A DNA stretch of 64,000 nucleotides from Cryptomeria japonica (lineage: Eukaryota > Streptophyta > Pinopsida > Cupressales > Cupressaceae), in contig NC_081406.1 of NCBI RefSeq assembly GCF_030272615.1, positions 188,214,391 to 188,278,390 on the forward strand. The letters run 5' to 3'. Below the pieces are notes generated by a model. The model saw nothing but the letters and a program-made list of their open reading frames with translations, did no database searches and was not told the origin of the DNA. The translations under genes and the position numbers were made by a program. Positions within the stretch are counted from its first letter, which is position 1. Each line of letters begins with the position of its first letter. Below are positions 46,861 to 57,213 of this stretch, piece by piece.

Positions 46861-48590
46861 CCATTGCTAATTGGACCCTCATCTACCAAAGTGACCACAT
46901 GTAAAAAAGGGCGTGACTCTTATGATGAAACAACACTTGAGGATATCCAACCTGAAATTGATTCCAATGAATGGGAGTGGAGTTCCTTTTCTTCTAGCTC
47001 CTATGCCCTTGACCCTTGACCCTGAAGATTTGCCCATGGAAGATAAACATGAAATACCTCCCCCTCCTAAAACATGTCCTAAAGCTTGGATAGAGTCATT
47101 CTGGGACCCAAGCTCTGAATCAGATACTAGCAGTTCAGATAGTGATACCACGAACGTTTACATCTTTACCATCTCGGCTCTCCCTCTCAAAACCGATGAT
47201 GAAATGCCCCTTGTCTATCCTCAACTTATCCAACATGACCAACAAGAATCACTCACATTGGATTGTTTTCAAAATGACGAAGCAATTGCAGAATTCCTTG
47301 GACTACGAGAAGGCATACCACAAGGTGATCATAAGGCAGGATTTACAATTGATCTAGATTCCACAACATATTTTGGGGAGTCAACTCCATCTTCTAGTCA
47401 TAAAAATGAAAAAGAAAAAGTAAAAAATCAAATGAATAGGTCTTTGAGTGAAAACTGTAAGGCACTCTCTGATCATGAAAAAGTAAAAATAAAAGATGTA
47501 CCTACGGGTGAAAACCTTTTTGAGGCACCCAAAGGTGGAAGATTGGACGTACCCTCGTCAAGTCAGGATAAATCAACATTGCTTGTGGAAATGACCGAAG
47601 AGATAAATTTGGGTACTCCTGACAACCCTAAGGTCATTCATTTCGTTGCTTCTCTATCAAAACAAGAAAAGCTATATTTTGTAAATTTCTTTCTTGAGAA
47701 GAAGATAAATTTTGCATGGTCCTATGCAGATATTCCCAGCCTTGATCTAGAATTAGTCCTTCATCACTTGCCATTGAAATTAGGTGCCAAGCTTGTCAAA
47801 TAGAAACTCAGAAAGATGCATCCCCAAGTGGCTCTCTTGGTCAAGGTAGAACTAAAAAAATTATTAGATGTGGGCTTTATTAGACCCATTGATTATGCAG
47901 ATTGGATTTCAAATTTGGTACCAGTTAGCAAAGTAACTAGGGGCATCAGAATCTGTATAGATTTTAGGGATCTCAATAAAGCATGCCCTAAAGATGACTT
48001 TCCATTGCCAAATATCGACATCATAGTTGACATGACTGATGGGTATGAGATGCTATCATTGATGGATGGTTTCTCTAGATATAATCAAATTCACATTGCT
48101 CCTGAAGATCAACATAAGACTGCATTCACCTATGCTTGGGGTACTTACTGCTAGAATGTGATGCCCTTTGGTCTTAAAAATGTTGGCGCAACATATCAAA
48201 GAGCTATGACGACAATTTTCCATGATTTTATGCATACTTTGATGGAAGACTATGTTGATGACCTGTTATGCAAATCCGTCACAAGAGATAGTCATCTAGC
48301 CATCCTTGGCCCAATCTTTGACCGAATGGAAACCTACAAGCTCAGACTCAATCCAAAGAAATGTGTCTTTGGTGTCACAACTGGCAAATTATTAAGGTAC
48401 ATTGTTTCTCACAGAGGCATCGAAGTTGACCCTGCCAAAGTTAAAGCAATAATGGATATGCCTCCTCCTTCCAATCTCCATCAACTAAGAAGTCTGCAAG
48501 GAAAGCTACAGTCAATCCATCAGTTTATAGCTCAATTGGTAGACAAATGTCATCCCTTCCAGCATTTATTGCATAAAGGAGTCACTTTTA
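46861..48590 (+). pseudogene. E6 RT with N-terminal linker, one frameshift
   Basis: An acidic linker, then a +1 frameshift made by a 7-base tandem duplication CCCTTGA (47006-47019). RT: VALLVKVELKKLLDVGFIRP, ICIDFRDLNKACPKDDFPLP, LSLMDGFSRYNQI, VMPFGLKNVGATYQRAM, MEDYVDDLLCKS and LNPKKCVFGVTTGKLLRY. The catalytic Asp triad is intact. Stops at 47801 and 48152 (a Trp codon in E4). Confidence 0.92.
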
Positions 48591-49060
48591 AATGGACTGA
48601 ACAATGTCAATCAACATTTCAAACTCTTAAGGATTATTTGTTGTCGCCACCTATTCTAATGCCTCCTATAGAAGGGAGGCCATTCATACTATATATTTCT
48701 ACAACTAAAACAACACTAGGAGTTCTCTTGGCCCAATAGGATGAGAAAGGTAAAGAGTGGGCTATTTATTATATCAGTCGAACCCTAGTAGGTTATGAGC
48801 TGAATTATTCAACTATTGAACGGGCATGTTTAGCAATGGTCTTTGCAACATAGAAGCTTTGACACTATATGTTAAATCATCAGACATTGTTAGTTGCAAA
48901 AATTGATCCCTTGAAATACTTGCTTAGTAGGGCACCTTTGACAGGTCACCTAGCAAAGTGGGTTATGATCCTTAGTGAGTTTGATATTGAGTACATTGAG
49001 TGAAAGGCAATAAAAGGACAAATCATAGCGGATCAACTTGCCAAGGCTCTTATTTATGAT
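48591..49060 (+). pseudogene. E6 connection-type RNase H (gRNH), inactive
   Basis: PFILYISTTKTTLGVLLAQ lacks the catalytic Asp, as in E4. YYISRTLVGYELNYSTIERACLAMVFAT follows, with stops at 48737, 48851, 48860 and 49001. Confidence 0.8.
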
Positions 49061-49114
49061 GATCATCCCATGTTGACTGATTTTCTAGATGAATTAGTCT
49101 TTTCTCTCATGCCT

Positions 49115-49549
49115 TCTAATGAATGGAAGTTATATTTTGATGGATCCTATACCAAGTTTGGGTTTGGAGTAGGTATATTGTTTGTCACCCCTCAAGGTGA
49201 TGCTATTCCCAAATCCTATAGAGTAACTTTCCATTGTACTAATAACATTGCAAAATATGAAGCTCTGGTCACAAGACTCCGAGTAGCGGTCCACTAGAAT
49301 ATCACACATTTACAAGTCTATGGAGATTCTTAGTTAGTCATCTGTCAAGTGAATGATGACTACGAAACAAAAGATGAAAATCTTATTCCCTACAAGCATA
49401 TGGTAGATTTATTCAAGAAAAAATTTACGGCTATCCATTTCAGTCAAGTTCCAAGAATTCAAAACAAATTGGCAGATGCTATGGTGATGATTGCTTCCAT
49501 GTTAAATATGCCCCACAATATGGACAGATGTGAATTTTTGGTCAAATAG
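49115..49549 (+). pseudogene. E6 archaeal-type RNase H, catalytic Glu lost
   Basis: WKLYFDGSYTKFGFG (Asp), CTNNIAKYEAL with Lys at about 49253 where E3 and E4 have the catalytic Glu, VYGDS-stop-LVI (Asp) and NKLADAMVMIAS (Asp). Stops at 49295, 49331 and 49547. The usual Tat position before integrase. Confidence 0.85.
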
Positions 49550-50878
49550 TTGCTTATCCCTTCTTTTGAAATTCTGACAATAGATGTGATGTGTGTTCTT
49601 GTTGGTCCTAATTCCCCACAGTACAATGACATCTATCAATATTTGAAATCCCAAACCTTACCACCTGACCTTTCCTCTAACCAATGCCGAGGCTTCATTC
49701 GACAGATAGCCAAATATGTCATCAATGCCGATACCCTTTACCATCATTCCTTTGACCATGCCTGCCTTAGGTGTTTGGATTCTAATGAAGCACAAACGGC
49801 TTTACGCAAGGTTCATGATGGTATATGTGGGGGCCATTTCAATGGTCTGAGCTTAGCCAAAAAGTTGGTTCGTGCTGGGTATTATTGGCCCACCCTAGAA
49901 AAGGATGTTCATGATTTTGTCAAGAAGTGCTATAAATGCCAAATCCATAGAAATTACATTCATGCGCTAGCCCAAGAGCTTCATTCTGTCATCTCTCCGT
50001 GGCCCTTTTCTCAATGGGGATTGGATCTTATTGGCAAGATTCACCCAACATCTGCAAATGGACACAAGTTTATCATTACAGCCACAAAGTATTTTACAAA
50101 ATGGATCGAGGCTATTCCCATGACCTATATCACTGGTGTGCAAATTTCAAAATTCCTATTGAATTATATCATATGCAGATATGGGGTTCCCCTTGCAATA
50201 GTCACAAATAATGGTTGTCCATTCAAGAACAAAGATGTCAAGGAACTCTGTGAAAAGTTTCACATCCAACACCATTTCTCCAGTCCATACTATCCACAGG
50301 GTAATGGTCAAGCCGAAGCATCAAACAAAACCATTATCAAGATCTTGAAAAAGGTTGTGAATGATGCTGGTTGAGATTGGCATGTACAGTTGAATCCAGC
50401 ACTATGGGCTTATCGCACTTCTATCTACACACCTACTGGCGCAATACCTTATTCCTTTGTGTATGGTGTGGAAGCCATTTTACCCTTAGAAGTGGAGATT
50501 CCTTCTTTGCGTGTTTCCTTGCAACATCCGATTGATGATGAAATGCACAGAGTCTCTCGGTTGCATCAACTTGAGATGTTAGATGAGAAATGTGAGACAA
50601 CCTTGACACATTTGCAAGCATATCAAAACCATCTCCGTCGCTCTTATAATAAGAAGGTCAAAGGGCGACACTTTGAAGTGGGAGATATGGTTTTAAAGGT
50701 GAACCCCAAGAATGCACAATCTACTGATGTCATCAAAGGAAAATTTGGACCTAATTGGGTTGGGCCTTTTATAGTTACTACAGCCTATGGCTCGGGGGCA
50801 TATCAGCTTGCCACCCCAGAAGGTGAACCTTTGTAAGATCTAGTCAATAGTATGCACCTTCACAAGTACTATGCATAG
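49550..50878 (+). pseudogene. E6 integrase, second catalytic Asp replaced
   Basis: The zinc-binding region (HDGICGGHFNG, CYKCQIHRN), then the core: WGLDLIGKIHP (first Asp), IVTNNGCPF where the second Asp is Asn (codon 50207-50209), GNGQAEASNKT (Glu present), then the C-terminal domain (FEVGDMVLKVNPK, GPFIVTTAYGSGAYQL). Stops at 50372 and 50834. The natural end is TAG 50876. Almost full length. Confidence 0.92.
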
Positions 50879-52692
50879 TTTTCTATCAACAGTTCTTCTC
50901 ATATGATCCTGAAAAAATACAAAAAAATCAAAAAGTGAAAGAAAAAAATCAAATAAAAGTGAAAAGTTGAAAAGAACAAAAGTAAAGAAAAATAATTCGC
51001 CCTCTAGTGAAAACCTGGCAAATAGGCACTTTGGGCAAGTACCATGGTGAAAACCTAGCAAACAGGTGCCATGTGTAACAGATATTGCTCCATCATCTAT
51101 CATGACCCTTAGCTATATTTTTCCCCCGTAGGTTTATCATGCTTGCTTTGACCCAATATTCTGTTCTAGGCCTGTGATTGGTCAACATCATTTTCTTGCA
51201 TACTCAGGTTTCCAGTCCTTGTGCATATGTTTTAGTCTAGGTCGATGTATATGTCTTTCAAATGTTCATTGGATGTGCATGCCCCCCTCATCATGATCAA
51301 TTACTGGAGCTTTCAAATGGAAAAATGTCCTGAAAAAATCAGAAAAATGGAAAAATGTCCTGAAAAAATCATTAAAAAATTGAAAAATGTCCTGAAAACA
51401 TCATAAGAAATCAAATAATGTCCTTAAAAAATCCCTAAAAATCAAATAATGTCCTGAAAAAAATCCAAAAAAAATCACATAAAGTCCTGAAAAAATGAAC
51501 AATTTTTTTTTCAAAACATCAAAATCCAACAATAATTTCTTTAGCATTTTGCATTTTTGTGAATAGATAGATCGCTGAGCATACCTCCAATGACATGCAA
51601 TCACACACTATGCTTTACTACAAATCATGCATTAATAGATGAACTTTTCATTCAAACCAGACATTCAAACTGATCAAAATTGTCATCTCAATCAATCAAC
51701 ATCCATATCATTTGTCCTTGTCACTACTATCATGGGTCTTATACAGGGTGTGGTATACTCGAAACCAGACTGTGTCCTATCTTAGATGAGGTAACACATT
51801 CCCTGAAACCAGACAGCATGATCGTCCTATCAACACTTTCAACTTTTGACAATGAAGATCAAGATGTTTGTTTGACTTATTTGAATTTGCGAGTCTTATC
51901 TTTTTATTGATTTATCTTTGGCTTTGATCATATTCCTATGTTGCTCGATGATGTCACTGAGTGATTTAGAGTGACTGGGATGGTTCATGGTCCCTTTCCT
52001 TTTTTGTTGTGTTTTCTATTTGTCGAATGTTTGTCACAAACTGGGGCAACTACATCATTGGGTGTCTGTGATACGTACGTTCGCTTTGTGAACGCCGCAC
52101 ATACCTCGACCCTTGATGTATGCACCCTAGGATGCTTCACTCATTCCTTGTGTGTGATGTGTCTGTCTTTTGCAAAAGGGGTTGCATTTTAGCTCTAGCC
52201 TTCAATTCCATGATGCTCTGCATCCATTTTGCTACATTAAATAAAGGTTCTCACCTACAAAGTGCATTGGTGAAAGCAAGTTTTTCTTCGCCTCTAACTA
52301 TCCTCTGTCTGATTTCTTCTTACTAACATTTCTTTCATCAGTTTGGGTAGTCAGTTCGGTCTAGTTCTTTGATATCCAAAAACATAAGCTGCATCCTACA
52401 TTCATTGATTAGTACATTTGCATTATATCAAGTCCATATAAAAGCATTTTCTCCATTTCATCTTATAAATGCATCCAAAAATATAAACACCATTCATACA
52501 TGTTCCAAAGATAGTACATAAATAGTGCATAAGCCATAACACATTGCATCCCATCGTATAGCTACATATCATATCATATATCAAAACAATATCAGAGTAC
52601 AAAATTGGACTGTCTGTCCTAAGTATGGCCCACAGGCTGACTACGTAATGTCAAACTACATATGTCTCTATCATAAGGAGCATGTGCCTTTG
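50879..52692 (+). other. E6 3' noncoding region
   Basis: A-rich and then mixed sequence with no supported gene. It includes GTGAAAACCTGGCAAATAGG-like words near 51008-51060, typical of the stretch after integrase in Tat/Athila elements, and the tandem repeat at 51318-51500. Confidence 0.6.
51318..51500. repeat. A-rich tandem repeat, about 30-base period, six units
   Basis: Each unit has (A)ATGTCCTGAAAAAATC with small changes, followed by an A-rich spacer. Confidence 0.8.
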
Positions 52693-54519
52693 TCACTGGG
52701 TGCTCCCTCTATCCTCCTCATCCCTGCCATGTCTCAAGGATGATGTCCCTCATGTCCCTGGTCTTGGCTATGGTGGTTTCATAGGTCCACTCACCCCCAT
52801 GCTGTTCACTGACCTCCGAGAATGTGGCCTGCTCTTTGTCCTCAATCGTGCCCGATATGATGATTCTCTCTACTCTGGTGGAACTACACTCTCATATAGT
52901 GTCCTCCAATGGCGTATCTCCTCTCCGGTCTCTACCAACATCTATGCCATCTCACGTGCACTGGCATCCCTAATCGACCCAATAAACTCAGTCACTCTCT
53001 GCTCTACTTGATGTGCCTGCGCTATGGCTTTATCTCGAGCCATTGTCAGTCTAGCTATCTTGGCTCTGAACTGATCCTGCTCTATCCTCAATATAGAATT
53101 ATGTCTCTCTAATGTTGCAATATGATCATGCTGACTCACTATGGTAGCTCTGCATATCTCCATCTCCTCTATCCTAGCTGTCTCCGACTCTATGGGTATA
53201 TCCTGCAATGACTCCTGATCGGCCAAATCTGGCTCATACTCCTCATCATCTCCATCCTCATCCTCCTCATCATCATCATCATCATCTCTATCCTCATCCT
53301 CATCTCTATCCTCCTCCTCTCTAACAAGTGGGAAGTCCTCCTGTCTCCTAGGTATTGGAATATCAGGATCTGTCAATGGCACTGGCCATCGTTGTGCAAA
53401 CCATCACTCATACTCCTCTATCATCCCGACGTCCATAGCATCTGATCTCCAATCCCACTGTCTCTATTGTAGCTGTGTGAAGTCGACATATGCTATGTGT
53501 GGCTGAATCATCCTCCCCCACTGACTCATCTCTTTGTGAGATCGGGCAAAGTGTGCAGTTCCTCTCGGTACATCCTGCCTCTCTCCAAACTGTCATCTGA
53601 CTCTCTTTGGCAGGTACATCTCAATCACTCTCTGGTGATTCACTGGTCGCCCAATCAGGTATCTCTCTTGTCTACAATACGGTAGCTCATCACTATCATC
53701 TAACCATTAAGGGCAATCAAGATATGGCCTCCATGTGAACTCTATCAATCTGTCTAGCTCATGTCACCAACACAGTATGTATCCGAATGGACCCTATCTC
53801 AGCATACCCCCATAACAGTACACATATGGTCAATTTGGTACTACCTGTCTCTCTGCAGTCGTTTGACATATGGCTGTGTGCTCAAATGCCCATACCTGTA
53901 ACAGTGTGACCCCACAGCTCAACGTCTGAACTCCCTAATATGCTATCTGATGCAACTGAAAATATATCATAGCAAGCACGCATGGTCCCCATGCATACAT
54001 AGTCCCCTCTATTGCCATCCGCTCTAGCACTCTTCCCCATCCAATAGGGAATCCATGTCCTTGTCTGTCCCCTACTAATAGGCATGCTATAACCACGACT
54101 ATCACCACATATCGCTGATTGTACTCTACTGCCATGGTCTCCCAGCCAATCTCCCTCTCCATGATATCCAAATCATCTGCATCGCACTCAAATAAACTAC
54201 ACAAAGCATCTCTCATTTTCACTGGGTCATACTCTATCATCTCCCCATGAATTGGAATGCGGAGGATACGCCATACGTCCTCTAGTGTCACAGTCGCCTC
54301 TCCATTCGCCAGATGGAAAGAGGAAGTCTCTGAATGCCATCGCTCTGCCAATGCGGTAAGCAATCCTGTGTTTGCCCTAATCTTGGGCATGAATGTAATA
54401 TAGTATAATCCAAGTCCTGCTAATGTATCTCTGTCCATGCTCCTGAGTCTATGTCGTAACATGAAGCAGTCAGGTCTGTTCTCCTGCGTAATCAGTGGAT
54501 ACTGTCGACTTTGCATCAC
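52693..54519 (-). pseudogene. E6 antisense ORF: plant mobile domain (PMD) protein, decayed by stops only
   Basis: One minus frame of about 609 codons from MMQSRQYPLITQ (54519). Residues 30-230 are a plant mobile domain: LLTALAERWHSETSSFHLANGEATVTLEDVWRILRIPIHG by pattern, then CLLVGDRQGHG, WGPCVLAMIYFQLHQIAY and LLQVWAFEHT. This resembles the MAIN/MAIL and PP7-like long-form proteins of plants. After it come an acidic Asp/Glu run (53330-53200) and a coiled coil (QHDHIATLERHNSILRIEQD). About a dozen stops, all one transition from a sense codon, and no indel that I can find. It probably derives from a captured host or transposon gene. It lies in antisense between integrase and the 3' LTR. Confidence 0.85.
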
Positions 54520-55308
54520 AATTGGGGCACATTTTGTCAGTTTTAGGATTTCCTCCTATGGGTTGCATTTCCTTGTTTCATCCACAAATCAGGGTGTTTC
54601 TTATCTATTTTGACCTATCCTACTCTTATCCCCCTTTTCGGGATCATCCGCGCGCTGTTTTCGGTCAAATTAGGGTCCTAAGTGCACAACTGCACCTGTG
54701 TACCATGTCCTATGCCTCTGTAGCATCAACTTGCACCTGTGTACCCTACACAAGCATAGGATGCACCCACACAGGCGTAGAAGTCCTTTTCTCCATTCCT
54801 TGTGGGCCCTGCAATGTCCCGCAAGCAAGTAAAATTCATGAAATTGACAATATGGGTTTTTGAGATACATACCGCTGCTCCTGCATCATTTGATTATCTA
54901 TAGGTGTGTACACATTCCTCAAGTGATCTGTCATTGGAATGTTCACCATCTCTCTGCAAGGGTCCTTTTCTAGAGCAACAAATCCTCCACTTTGGCTAGT
55001 GCAAATGAGTTCTTTTCACTCTCTTTGTCTCATTTATAGATCTTTGTCACTGCATAGATGGACGTGCACCCTCTCCATCTTATGCTAGTCATGGTCTTTT
55101 GTACCTTCAATTGCTTGTCATTTGTGTATCCAATCCTTGATTTTCAGTCTATTTTCTCCTATCATTTTCTATCATTCTTATTGATCAATTGGCCTCTTTT
55201 CTGGATGTTCCTGGCCAATTCCTCGAGGGGGCATGCATATGTCATTGTTATTGTCTGGGGCATTTTCAGTATTATTCTTTGAAACAATGCTTAAACTCGC
55301 ATTTTCTC
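54520..55308 (-). promoter_or_regulatory. Region upstream of the E6 antisense ORF, with TATA-like box and leader-type words
   Basis: The minus strand has TATAAATGA at 55030-55038. Between 54785 and 54690 it has words such as CTACGCCTGTGTGGG and ATGCTTGTGTAGGG that resemble the 21-base repeat of the sense leader. No gene seen. A promoter for the antisense ORF is an inference. Confidence 0.4.
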
Positions 55309-55322
55309 AAAGAGGGGTAAAA
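55309..55322 (+). promoter_or_regulatory. E6 polypurine tract
   Basis: AAAGAGGGGTAAAA directly before the 3' LTR, the plus-strand primer. Confidence 0.85.
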
Positions 55323-56679
55323 TGTAGACATCTAAAAATGGTCAACGCTTGCGGAGTCATATTTTAACATTTGCGCATTGCCTTATTTTAGGGTTTTTGC
55401 GTCGCATTAACATTTCTTCTATGTTGCGCACTTGGTGTTTATCATTTGCGAGCATCGAGTCCTTCTTCTGCATTCATCATTTGTCTCGCTTTCAAATTTG
55501 GTCTTGTCGATAACAATCTTCAGTCATGATTTTGGCTCAATCTTATCCTGTCATATCAATGTGCATGTTCATTTGTCATCATTTTGGACATCGTCAATCC
55601 TAATCAATGATGCAATTAGGGTTTTGTCCTCTAGTCAATTTTGTCATCTTGCGATCGATTTGTCATTGATCGTTGTCATTTTCAATCTTGCCATTTTTTT
55701 GATCGATTTGTCATCAATCGTCGTCCTTCTCAATCATGTCAATTTGGATCAATTATTCATTGTTCCTCGTCAATTGGTGCATTTATCAATCAAATCATTC
55801 GTCAACATTGGTCCTTTGTTAGTTAGAATCATGATTAAATCGAATCGACATTAATTATCTTTTGTCAAGACCTAATTGTCGTCCTTGCATTTCTAATTCA
55901 TCTTCCAAGGTTTTATGATTTATTCATTTAATCTTGTTTGTGATTTTCCCTTTAGGTTAAATAATTTATTTGTTATCCTAAGTCTTCTTGTCACAATTAA
56001 ATATTTATTTAATTGGCTAATTAATTACTCCTCTTTTTGTAAATTAATTAATGAATGAAAAATTATTAGTTAATTTACCTAATTTTCATCAATTTCTAAT
56101 TTCCTAATTTCCAAGTCATCATTTCTAACCTAATTTTCTAATTTCTTCTAATTTCTATTTCTATTTTCAAATTCTTGTCATAACATCTTGCATAGCAATT
56201 TGTCATAATTTGTCATAAATTGTCATAAATTGTCATAACTCCTTGCATAGCAATTTGTCATACACTTGTCATAATTTTTCTATTCTTGATTTGAATTTCC
56301 ATTCGAATCAAATTCATGCTAATCTTGTCTTTTCTCCAATTTATCTATAAATTGGATGAATTTCTTCAATCATGGCCGCCGATCGATCAATCAATCACAC
56401 TTCTAGTATGCTTATGATGTCTTGTCAATCTTGCTTTCATCTCATGCTTATGCACTTATTGGTGAGATCCACAAACAAAGCAATTTGAAGGAGAAAGAAG
56501 GACAATGGAGAATTTTGGAGAAGACATTCACGTTTGCGATGGTTTGCATTTGGTTTAAATGTCTTATTTTCAGTATCTCTATTGAGTGTTTTTAGGATTC
56601 TTGTCATTGCATTCTGGTTTTGTGATTGAGCTAGGCTAATTTTCTATTTGCTTTGATGATAATCAAATTCCTATCTACA
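55323..56679 (+). repeat. E6 3' LTR
   Basis: It starts TGTAGACATC and ends CTATCTACA. TATA box at 56346-56352. Followed by the target duplication CATCC (56680-56684). Confidence 0.93.
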
Positions 56680-56684
56680 CATCC

Positions 56685-57213
56685 ATTGCCCTATTTTCAC
56701 TATAAATAGAGCTCTCATTTCTCCATTTTAAGGATCCATGCAAGCTTTTAGTATCTCATTTATGCTCAAATTTATCAATACATCTAGCTTCTCTTTGTAA
56801 TAGGAATTAATCTAATAAGCACTTTAGACCATTTTCTTTATCATTAGCTTAAATCATGAACTAGTATATCATGTTAGGATAGTATTTCTACTAATCTTGT
56901 CATCTTATAATCTAGTTTATTGCATTTATAGAATTGTGCATAGATAGGATGCATTTCATAATTAAAATCAATCATAAGCATCCCTTGTTCTTGCATTCGT
57001 CATCCCTAAGCCACTTTTCTTAGTGATCTGAGAGCAAAGGCATTGGCTTGAGGGACCTTGTGAGATAGAGAACCATGGAAGCAACCTTGGGAAGTTGAGT
57101 CATTCCTCATGACTCCATAACTTGCACCAAGAAGTCCCGTGGGTGTTTGAGAAAGTCAATTTGAGACTGCATTTTCGTGTTTTAATTTTCATTGCCCCGC
57201 TTTTCCCACACAC
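56685..57213 (+). repeat. E5 5' LTR, second part
   Basis: It continues the LTR broken at 39236. TATAAATAGAGCTC at 56701-56714. The end is placed near CCCACACA, where homology with the E4 LTR (22663) fades. I see no clear primer site after it. Confidence 0.7.

Larger units (their letters stand above)
39237..56679 (+). mobile_element. E6: complete 17.4 kb Tat-type Ty3/gypsy element with antisense mobile-domain ORF
   Basis: LTRs 39237-40591 and 55323-56679, 5-base target duplication, tRNA-Trp primer site, leader, gag-PR-G-patch-RT-gRNH-aRNH-INT in essentially one frame, long 3' region, an antisense plant mobile domain ORF, and a purine tract. The two LTRs differ by a few percent by eye, mostly transitions. 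Gag-pol has 22 internal stops and one frameshift, so the copy is dead but structurally whole. Confidence 0.95.

Noticed and set aside
52682-53011. Plus-strand frame of 109 codons
   Set aside because: Shadow of the antisense mobile domain ORF.
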